This document shows, piece after piece, positions 1 through 4,734 of a DNA stretch of 10,054 nt. Location of the stretch: positions 1-10,054 of the forward strand of contig JBEKTY010000233.1 of the NCBI GenBank assembly GCA_049515555.1, read 5' to 3'. Position numbers and translations under genes: made by a program. This DNA comes from JBEKTY01 sp049515555. Lineage in GTDB: Bacteria > Planctomycetota > Planctomycetia > Pirellulales > Thermoguttaceae. The first letter of the stretch is position 1; every line of letters begins with the position of its first letter. Under the pieces are notes generated by a model. The model was not told where the DNA came from. It saw only the letters and a list, made by a program, of their open reading frames with translations, and did not search any database.

Positions 1-102
1 CTGAACGAGACGCTCCGCGCCACCCTTACCTGGGTTGTCCAACAAGTCCAAGAGCACGGAACGGACCTTGACCATGTGTTCGCTAAGATACGACTAGCCT
101 AA
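1..102 (+). CDS. 3' end of an unidentified gene (partial)
   Basis: Frame 1 is open from the first base to a TAA at 100-102 and encodes 33 residues ending in VFAKIRLA. The peptide is helix-like, with alternating hydrophobic and charged residues (LRATLTWVVQQVQEHG), as expected of a C-terminal helix in a soluble protein. The rest lies left of the window, so neither start nor length can be judged, and I do not recognise the family. The stop is followed within 15 bases by a tandem-repeat array, so transcription may end in that structure. The call rests only on an open frame reaching the window edge and a plausible protein-like composition. Confidence 0.5.
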   Translation: MNETLRATLTWVVQQVQEHGTDLDHVFAKIRLA

Positions 103-116
103 GTTTGCAAAAGTCC

Positions 117-243
117 AGTTAGAAGTTAGAAGTTAGAAGTTAGAATGAGGAGACTGACGGACTCCTTCCAGGAGTCGATTATCTCTGCAAGACGGCACGC
201 GTCCGGCCCGACATTCTAACTCCTAGCTCCTAACTCCTAACTT
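117..243. repeat. Inverted pair of 7-bp tandem arrays with 64-68 bp loop
   Basis: Four perfect head-to-tail copies of AGTTAGA occupy 117-144. Four copies of CTAACTC (one with A to G, the last ending in T) occupy 216-243. The second array is close to the reverse complement of the first, and both are bounded on the loop side by the matching bases AATG and CATT. The two arms could form an imperfect stem of about 30 bp, with one mismatch per repeat unit. The loop holds its own small hairpin, GACTCC (160-165) with GGAGTC (171-176). The block fills the space between the preceding stop and the next array. It resembles the short tandemly repeated repetitive (STRR) heptamers described in cyanobacteria, but I cannot say it belongs to that class. 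Confidence 0.85.
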
Positions 244-247
244 CTTG

Positions 248-295
248 CCCCAAATCCCCAAATCCCTAAATCCCCAAATCCCCAAATCCCCAAAG
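248..295. repeat. 8-bp tandem array CCCCAAAT, six units, abutting a start codon
   Basis: Six units lie at 248-255, 256-263, 264-271 (CCCTAAAT), 272-279, 280-287 and 288-295 (CCCCAAAG). The array ends two bases before the ATG at 298, so it occupies the place where a Shine-Dalgarno site would be. The minus strand carries six runs of three or four G separated by ATTT or ATTTA, a sequence able to form a G-quadruplex and reminiscent of ciliate telomere units. In transcription of the downstream gene this G-rich strand is the template strand. Confidence 0.9.
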
Positions 296-297
296 CC

Positions 298-1932
298 ATG
301 TGGATGATGTGGCTGCTGTGGCTGGGGCTGGCCGCCTTCTCCGTCGCGCTGGCCGTCTTGATCTGGACCCGCTGGGGACAGTATCGGCCGATCCGGAAAT
401 GCCTGCTGCTGTCGCTGTTGGCGCATCTGCTCCTGGCCGGCTACGCCACCACGATCAAGATGGTGCAGCTTGGGGGCGAGATTCCTGATCCGGTGATGCG
501 GATCGCCTTCGTCGAGGGCCCGGAGGGTCCGGGCGACGGCCCGGCAGAGGCCGTGGCCCCGGGGCCCGCCGACGATGAAGCCCCGCCCAGCGCGGAGCAG
601 GCCGCTGGCCCGGAACTTGCCGCTGCCCAGGCCGATCCGCCAAAGCCCGCGGCGGCCGAAGCCACCCCGCCGCCCGCGGCACAGGCTTCGCCGCCGGAGA
701 GCGTGGGGCCGGAGCTCGAATGGCCGCTCGATACCGAAGATGCGACGCTCTCGGCCGGCGCCGAGAGTGAGCCGGCCGCCTTGCCGGTTTCGCCAGCCCC
801 GCCGGCCATTGCACCCAGCCCGCCGCACGCCACCGCGGCTGACCCGCGGGGCGCGCAGTCCACCCGACAGCCGATGCCCGATGCCTATCGACTTCGCGTC
901 ATCCCTGACCGCCTGGGCACGGTCCGCGGCGGCGGCGGAAGCGCGCAGACCGAGGCCGCCGTCCAAGCCGCCCTACGCTGGCTCATCGACAACCAAGACC
1001 CTGACGGCCGTTGGAATGCCAAACAGCATGAGGCCGGCCGTGATACCCCGGCCGACGGCCGCAGCCGGCCGCACGCGGGCGTCGAGGCCGATACCGGAAT
1101 GACCGGCTTGGCCCTGTTGGCCCTCTTGGCCTCCGGCGAGACGCACCTCCGCGGCCCCTACCAGGAGAACGTCCGCCGCGGGCTGGAATACCTGCTGCGG
1201 ACCCAGGCCGCCAGCGGCTCGCTGGCCGGCTCGGCAGACCTGTTCGCCGCCATGTATTGCCATGCCATGGCCGCCTTCGCCCTGTGCGAGGCCTATGGTA
1301 TGACGGGCGACCAGCGGCTGGAACCGGCGGTCCGCCGGGCCATCGGCTATACGATCGCCGCCCAGGACCCTTACGGCGGCGGCTGGCGATACCAGCCCCG
1401 CGACCCCGGCGACACCAGCCAACTCGGCTGGCAGTTCATGGCCCTGCGCAGTGCCGAGCTGGCCGGCATCCCGCTCCCCGAGCCCACCCGGCAAGGCGTA
1501 ATCCGCTATCTTCAGTCGGTCGCAGCGGGCCAGCACGGCGGCTGGGCATGCTACCAACCCGGCGAGCAACCCAGCCGCACCATGACCGCCGAGGCCCTGG
1601 CCTCGTGGCAGTTCCTGGGCCTCTCCAGGCAACACCCCGCCTGCCACGAGGCGGCCGAGGCGCTGCTGGGCGAGTTGCCGGGCCAAGGTCAGCCCAACTT
1701 CTACTACTGGTACTACGCCACGCTGGCCACCTATCATTTGCAGGGCGAAACCTGGCGGCGGTGGAACACGGCCCTCCAAACCCACTTGCTGGCCACCCAG
1801 CGGAAAACGGGCCCGCTGGCCGGCTCCTGGGACCCCGACCCCGTCTGGGGCGGTTATGCAGGCAGAATCTACAGCACTTCCTTGGGGGGGTTGTCCCTCG
1901 AAGTCTATTACCGATATTTACGGCTGGAATAG
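298..1932 (+). CDS. Membrane-anchored prenyltransferase/squalene-oxidase repeat protein
   Basis: The 544-residue protein starts with two hydrophobic segments (about residues 4-23 and 35-52) separated by a short basic stretch. A long Ala/Pro/Glu-rich region follows (about 70-200), and from about residue 215 an alpha/alpha-toroid repeat domain like that of squalene cyclases and prenyltransferases. Typical repeat pieces are AVQAALRWLIDNQDPDGRW, GLEYLLRTQ, DPYGGGWRYQP, DTSQLGWQFMAL and GGYAGRIYSTSLGGLSLEVYYRY. I see no DXDD cyclase motif, so it is probably a non-catalytic or binding relative, a type common in planctomycetes. The toroid would lie on the far side of the membrane from the cytoplasm if the first segment acts as a signal anchor; this is inferred. 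The ATG at 298 is preceded by a repeat array rather than a ribosome binding site. Very high GC at third positions supports real coding. Confidence 0.85.
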   Translation: MWMMWLLWLGLAAFSVALAVLIWTRWGQYRPIRKCLLLSLLAHLLLAGYATTIKMVQLGGEIPDPVMRIAFVEGPEGPGDGPAEAVAPGPADDEAPPSAEQAAGPELAAAQADPPKPAAAEATPPPAAQASPPESVGPELEWPLDTEDATLSAGAESEPAALPVSPAPPAIAPSPPHATAADPRGAQSTRQPMPDAYRLRVIPDRLGTVRGGGGSAQTEAAVQAALRWLIDNQDPDGRWNAKQHEAGRDTPADGRSRPHAGVEADTGMTGLALLALLASGETHLRGPYQENVRRGLEYLLRTQAASGSLAGSADLFAAMYCHAMAAFALCEAYGMTGDQRLEPAVRRAIGYTIAAQDPYGGGWRYQPRDPGDTSQLGWQFMALRSAELAGIPLPEPTRQGVIRYLQSVAAGQHGGWACYQPGEQPSRTMTAEALASWQFLGLSRQHPACHEAAEALLGELPGQGQPNFYYWYYATLATYHLQGETWRRWNTALQTHLLATQRKTGPLAGSWDPDPVWGGYAGRIYSTSLGGLSLEVYYRYLRLE

Positions 1933-1987
1933 GCACGGCGGGCCACGGACGACGAGCGACGGTCGGAGGCACGCCGGCCCGGCGGCC

Positions 1988-2091
1988 GCCCCGGCGGGGC
2001 TTTCCCCCGCCGATCGCTGATTTGTAACTACCACCGCTGCCCCATCCTCCAAACGCCCCGGCGGGGCTTTCCCCCGCCGAGCGCGCTGATT
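1988..2091. repeat. Two copies of a GC-rich hairpin repeat (REP-like)
   Basis: A 26-base sequence occurs identically at 1988-2013 and 2055-2080; both copies are followed by a near-copy of CGCTGATT. Each contains an 8-bp stem, CGGCGGGG with CCCCGCCG, around a CTTTC loop (stems 1992-1999/2005-2012 and 2059-2066/2072-2079). They lie 56 and 123 bases after the stop of the repeat protein and upstream of the tat promoter, where they could end transcription, though there is no T-tract. Perfect duplication of a hairpin in intergenic DNA is the usual look of REP-type elements; whether it recurs in the genome cannot be seen here. Confidence 0.8.
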
Positions 2092-2119
2092 GGCCAACTA
2101 GCTGCAACCCGCCATCCCT

Positions 2120-2147
2120 TTGACACGGGCAGCGGGGGGAGTAGAAT
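2120..2147 (+). promoter_or_regulatory. Sigma70-like promoter for the tat genes
   Basis: A perfect -35 hexamer TTGACA (2120-2125) and a -10 hexamer TAGAAT (2142-2147, five of six to consensus) are separated by 16 bases. Transcription would start near 2154, giving a leader of about 70 bases before the ATG at 2222. It lies in non-coding DNA directly upstream of the first TatA-like gene, in the right direction. Confidence 0.65.
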
Positions 2148-2221
2148 GGAATTAGTTTACGTTGCCCCGCTCCCGCCGGGAGAAGGGTATCGCGCAAGGC
2201 ACCCCTTCACGGAAACCTGTG

Positions 2222-2467
2222 ATGATTTCGTTATTTGCGATCCTTGGGCTCAACCCCGAGTTGCTGATTGTTCTGATCGTCGTCCTGCTGCTGTTCGGCA
2301 ACCGGCTGCCCAGCGTGATGCGCTCGCTGGGCCGCGGCGTCACCGAATTCAAGAAGGGCGTCGAGGGCGTCGAGGACGACGTGGACAAGGCCGTGAAGAA
2401 GACCGAGCCCCCGCCGAAAATCGTCGAGCCCGCGCCGAAAGCCGAAGAGCAGCAGCCACAGGGTTAA
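2222..2467 (+). CDS. tatA: TatA/E-family twin-arginine translocase subunit
   Basis: The 81-residue protein has the TatA/B fold layout: a short N-terminal stretch, one transmembrane helix (about residues 9-26, PELLIVLIVVLLLFG), the FG hinge at 25-26, then an amphipathic helix NRLPSVMRSLGRGVTEFKKG and a charged, Pro-rich tail. TatA oligomers form the pore-like element that carries folded proteins with twin-arginine signals across the cytoplasmic membrane, together with TatC (not in the window). Residue 13 is Glu at the helix start, more like TatB than the Gln of Escherichia coli TatA, so the TatA/TatB split is uncertain. I chose the ATG at 2222 because it starts right before the family domain; the frame is open upstream to 2162 but without domain sequence. 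A weak GGAAA lies 8 bases upstream. A second paralogue follows. Confidence 0.85.
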   Translation: MISLFAILGLNPELLIVLIVVLLLFGNRLPSVMRSLGRGVTEFKKGVEGVEDDVDKAVKKTEPPPKIVEPAPKAEEQQPQG

Positions 2468-2471
2468 CCCC

Positions 2472-2576
2472 GTTTTCGGTGTTCAGCAAGGGCAGGAACT
2501 CAGCGCTGGCAACCGCTTCAGCGCCCGGCGGCGCGTGCGACCGAAAACTGAAAACCGAACACTGAAGACTGAACAC
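2472..2576. repeat. Second inverted pair of 7-bp arrays (YGAAVAC) between the tat genes
   Basis: Five heptamers lie head to tail at 2542-2576: CGAAAAC, TGAAAAC, CGAACAC, TGAAGAC and TGAACAC. Two units in the opposite orientation, GTTTTCG and GTGTTCA, lie at 2472-2485. The loop between the arms is 56 bases. The left arm begins 5 bases after the first tat stop codon and the right arm ends 4 bases before the next ATG. This is the same design as the block at 117-243 with a different heptamer sequence. Confidence 0.8.
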
Positions 2577-2580
2577 TGTC

Positions 2581-2883
2581 ATGCCTCTGTTCGGGTTCTT
2601 CGATATCCTGGGCTCTTCCGAGTTCCTCATCCTTGCGGTAATCGCCGTCTTGCTGTATGGTGAGCGTTTGCCCGAGGTGGCTCGCAAGTTCGGCAAGCAG
2701 TTCGTCGATTTCAAGAAGAGCCTCCAAGGCATCCGCCAGGAGTTCGAGGCGGTGGCCAGCGACGCCGCCGCCACCGTGACGCGATCGGTCCAGCAGGAAG
2801 AAGAGGCCGCGGATCGGGTGGAGGCCACGGCCCCCAAGTTCGATCCGCCGCCTCCCGAGGAGCCCCAGGAAAGCCACCCTTAA
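2581..2883 (+). CDS. Second TatA/B-family twin-arginine translocase subunit
   Basis: This 100-residue protein has the same layout as its neighbour: a transmembrane helix at about residues 13-26 (SEFLILAVIAVLLYG), the hinge, then an amphipathic helix GERLPEVARKFGKQFVDFKK, a possible coiled stretch and an acidic, Pro-rich tail. The hinge reads YG instead of the FG usual in TatA, and Glu14 sits near the helix start as in TatB, so this copy might be the TatB-like partner of the upstream gene or a diverged TatA. The gap between the two genes is 113 bases and is filled by a repeat structure, so co-transcription from the promoter at 2120-2147 is possible but not certain. No Shine-Dalgarno sequence precedes the ATG; the array ends 4 bases upstream. 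Confidence 0.82.
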   Translation: MPLFGFFDILGSSEFLILAVIAVLLYGERLPEVARKFGKQFVDFKKSLQGIRQEFEAVASDAAATVTRSVQQEEEAADRVEATAPKFDPPPPEEPQESHP

Positions 2884-2890
2884 CGTTCCG

Positions 2891-2915
2891 CCGGCCGGGG
2901 ATTGTTCCCCGCCGG
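2891..2915 (+). terminator. Strong GC hairpin after the second tat gene
   Basis: CCGGC-CGGGGA (2891-2901) can pair with TCCCCG-CCGG (2906-2915) around a TTGT loop: six pairs, one bulged C, then four more pairs. It starts 8 bases after the tat stop codon and ends 13 bases before the tRNA. No T-tract follows, so it may be a non-canonical terminator or a boundary hairpin. Its GC stem resembles the hairpins at 1988-2091 but is not a copy. Confidence 0.5.
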
Positions 2916-2928
2916 GTGGGACGACGCC

Positions 2929-3002
2929 GGGCGTTTAGCTCAGTTGGTTAGAGCGCCATGCTCACACCGTGGAGGTCACTGGTTCGAATCCAGTAACGCC
3001 CA
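2929..3002 (+). tRNA. tRNA-Val (anticodon CAC)
   Basis: The cloverleaf is complete. The acceptor stem is GGGCGTT (2929-2935) with AACGCCC (2995-3001), the D stem GCTC/GAGC around AGTTGGTTA, the anticodon stem CCATG/CGTGG (one T-G pair) around loop CTCACAC, the variable loop AGGTC, and the T stem ACTGG/CCAGT around TTCGAAT. The anticodon CAC reads the Val codon GTG. The discriminator base is A3002, and CCA is not encoded. The 3' half is the attachment target of the adjacent integrative element, and the gene remains intact after insertion, as usual for elements that rebuild the tRNA 3' end. Confidence 0.95.
2962..3002. other. Probable left attachment site within the tRNA-Val 3' half
   Basis: A tyrosine-recombinase gene abuts the tRNA 3' end in convergent orientation, the standard arrangement for tRNA-targeted islands. 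The integrase reading frame runs without a stop into the tRNA and ends at 2962 in the anticodon loop. The crossover core is therefore expected within the anticodon loop, T arm and acceptor 3' strand. No second copy of this stretch is present rightward in the window, so the other end of the element lies beyond 10054 and the exact core cannot be set. Confidence 0.6.
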
Positions 3003-4083
3003 CTACTTCGGGTGGAAGGCAAGATGCAAGATTGTGGGATTTGATGCAACCCGGTGTAACGTCGGGGCTTCCGTCCGCAGGCTGAAAATCGACGTTCACC
3101 GCGTTACATGGCGTTGCACCGGGAATTTGCAGCGCCATTTGCAGCGCGGCAGCCCGTGCAAAATGCTCATCGGTCACTTGCAAGTAGTGCTTGCGGGCCA
3201 CGGCCGCGGAATTGCCGATCCAGGCGCAGACAACGTGAATCGGGAACGTCTCCGCCAACTCCGTCTCCCTGGTCGCCCGGAGGTTCTGCCACAGCTTGGG
3301 CCACGGCTCCAGGCCCGCCCGCCGGACGATCTTCGTCAACTGCGTTCGGAGGTTCGTTGTCGAGTCACGGTAGCGGGTAATCACCCATTCCGTGCCGGGT
3401 TCGGCTTGCTCCCATACCTCTTCCAAGTAGGGGCGCAGCTCAGGGAAAATCGGAATCACCCGACTCCCCTTCCCCTCGTGGTGCTGCGTCTTGGGGCTGT
3501 GGATCGTGATTCTGGATCGCTCCCAGTCCACGTTGCCCCACCGCAGCCCCAGGTGCTCAGACGGGCACCGTAGGCCACCGTAGCGACTCAGGGCGAACAA
3601 TAGCCGCCATTGGGCATCGGGGCAGGCGTCCAGGACCTGTTGGGCCTCCTGCCGCGTGATGAAGCGGTCCCGGGCCCGATTCTCTCGAATGACGCAGCCG
3701 CCCATATCGGCAAACGGGTTCTCTAGAATCAGCCGCCGCCGGACGGCCGCCCGGAAAAACTGCTTCGCCATACCGCACCGCCGCCGGACGGTGTTGTCAG
3801 CGAGCCCCTGGTCGGCGCCCAACCACCGCCGCCAATCTTCATCGTCGCCCGGGGTGATCCGGTCAAGCGGACGGGTGGCCCCGAAAAATTCGACCAGGCA
3901 CCGCCGGGTTTGCCCGTACACGGTCCTGGTGCTCGCCTTGGTATCCGTCCGGTTGCCGATGTAGGTGTCGAGGAAACGGCCAAGCAGGGGCACCGCCGGC
4001 CCCTCTTCACTCACCCGGGCCACCGCCAGCCCGACGCACAAGCCAGCTTCGCATGGAAGGCATCGGACAGCCCGGCCACCCAC
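2962..4083 (-). CDS. Tyrosine recombinase/integrase, core and catalytic part (frameshifted)
   Basis: This frame encodes the SAM-like core-binding domain (LGRFLDTYI...TVYGQTRRCLVEFFGA...NTVRRRCGMAKQFFRAAVRR) and the catalytic domain. Numbered from the ATG at 4083, the catalytic residues are R172 (GGLRCPSE), K198 (SPKTQ), box II Q266-N-L-R269 where the usual His is Gln, N291 (WIGN) in the His/Trp position, and nucleophile Y300 (KHYLQV). These variants fit integrases I associate with planctomycetes (HNLRA...WIGNS...HYLQVTDEHF). The first 15-20 residues from that ATG are not integrase-like; the true N-terminus lies in another frame at 4011-4280, so a single-base loss near 4035-4045 is likely. A GTG at 4014 overlapping the upstream stop (GTGA) could still restart translation. 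The last 13 residues are antisense to the tRNA-Val gene. It would integrate and excise the element. Confidence 0.85.
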   Translation of the reverse strand: MGGRAVRCLPCEAGLCVGLAVARVSEEGPAVPLLGRFLDTYIGNRTDTKASTRTVYGQTRRCLVEFFGATRPLDRITPGDDEDWRRWLGADQGLADNTVRRRCGMAKQFFRAAVRRRLILENPFADMGGCVIRENRARDRFITRQEAQQVLDACPDAQWRLLFALSRYGGLRCPSEHLGLRWGNVDWERSRITIHSPKTQHHEGKGSRVIPIFPELRPYLEEVWEQAEPGTEWVITRYRDSTTNLRTQLTKIVRRAGLEPWPKLWQNLRATRETELAETFPIHVVCAWIGNSAAVARKHYLQVTDEHFARAAALQMALQIPGATPCNAVNVDFQPADGSPDVTPGCIKSHNLASCLPPEVVGVTGFEPVTSTV

Positions 4084-4280
4084 TTCGCCGTAGAGGGATC
4101 GGGCGGACCATCGGCCCGGATTGCTTCCACCAGGGCCTCGATCCGCTCCTTGTAACTGCGGGCCCCCGCCTCCGTCATTGTCCCCAGCGCGATGGTCTGG
4201 CGCTCTGAGTTAGGACGCAGCCGGAATTGCAGGGACCATCGGCCGCGCTTATGAATCAGACTTGCCATAGGACCGCCCAT
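4011..4280 (-). pseudogene. N-terminal arm-binding part of the integrase, separated by frameshift
   Basis: The 89-residue frame begins MGGPMASLIHKRGRWSLQFR and continues QTIALGTMTEAGARSYKERIEALVEAI, a beta-strand-rich then helical pattern typical of the arm-type DNA-binding domain at the start of this integrase family. It holds family-like sequence up to HAKLA, then turns to unrelated CASGWRWPG and stops at 4011. The neighbouring frame takes over with VGLAVARVSEE at the same point, one base back, so the two pieces join if one base is restored. Starts at 4280 or 4268 (MASLIHK) are both possible. An AGAGGGG lies about 11 bases upstream of the 4280 start, inside an inverted repeat. I see no clear slippery heptamer in the overlap, so decay or a sequencing error is likelier than programmed frameshifting. 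Confidence 0.7.
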
Positions 4281-4284
4281 GAAA

Positions 4285-4371
4285 CGGCAAGCCCCTCTTG
4301 GTCCTGTTGACGCGGAGTTTGGGCCGCGCGGCGGGTGTTACCACTTCGCTCGGGCCAAGAGGGGTTTGCGG
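4285..4371 (-). promoter_or_regulatory. Inverted repeat in the integrase leader covering its ribosome binding site
   Basis: CGGCAAGCCCCTCTTGG (4285-4301) and CCAAGAGGGGTTTGCGG (4355-4371) are complementary at 15 of 17 positions around a 53-base loop. In integrase mRNA, read leftward, the second arm to be made contains CCAAGAGGGG, which includes the candidate Shine-Dalgarno AGAGGGG before the ATG at 4280. Folding would hide that site. The repeat is directly visible; the regulatory role is inferred. Confidence 0.6.
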
Positions 4372-4624
4372 TGTGCTGTGAAGAGTCAGCATGGGAGAGA
4401 ATCCAAACTTATCGTCCGCCACAAGTCGCCGGACTGACTTTCAACACCACGATTATCGGCGGGCGTACCGCCACTTGTCAAGTCTCCCGAGGACCCGAAT
4501 TTTCCGGCCCGGGCCCGGTGATTTCCGCCAGGGGTATGGGCCTCGCTGCAAACTGCGCTGCAATTTGTCCATCCTGTCCCTGCCCATCGTTTCGGGCACG
4601 TCGGTATGAGGGCAGTCGGCCGGC
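4372..4624. other. Non-coding part of the int-primase intergenic region
   Basis: No reading frame here looks like a protein: the open frames are short, shared by both strands and unlike any family I know. The only structure I see is a pair of CGCTGCAA words at 4544-4551 and 4556-4563, spaced 12 bases apart. The same pair with the same spacing, in the opposite orientation, is present in the 3' part of the integrase gene (TTGCAGCG at 3127-3134 and 3139-3146). I found no convincing promoter for the integrase in this stretch. Confidence 0.5.
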
Positions 4625-4734
4625 GGTGAGTCTGGTGAGTGAGTGTGAGTGTTTCCGGCATGGGCTCTCGCGTGCGCGTGCGCGCGCGTAGCGCCCGACC
4701 CGTACTGAACTCACACTCACTCACCACACTCACC
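4625..4734. repeat. 26-bp inverted repeat with Z-DNA-prone loop at the primase 3' end
   Basis: The arms 4625-4650 and 4709-4734 are complementary over 26 bp with one mismatch. They are built from repeated GTGAGT words (three on each arm, plus overlapping GAGTG). The 58-base loop contains 22 bases of alternating purine and pyrimidine (4669-4690, CG/TG steps), a classical Z-DNA-forming pattern. The primase stop codon and last codons lie inside the right arm. Possible roles are terminator for the leftward operon, cruciform or replication origin, or binding site; the sequence alone does not choose. Confidence 0.85.

Noticed and set aside
117..295. Possible CRISPR array
   Set aside because: The repeats are 7-8 bp and directly contiguous, without unique spacers; no cas gene is visible.
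298..1932. True squalene-hopene cyclase
   Set aside because: The domain has toroid-type repeats but no DXDD motif, and it is attached to a membrane anchor and a long Pro/Ala linker.
4011..4083. Programmed -1 frameshifting in the integrase
   Set aside because: I see no X XXY YYZ slippery heptamer in the overlap and no clear stimulatory structure just after it, so a mutation or sequencing error is likelier.
4335..4733. Overlapping open frames on both strands in the int-primase intergenic region
   Set aside because: They are composition-driven, low-complexity near the GTGAGT palindrome, lack family-like sequence and ribosome binding sites, and occur in several frames at once.
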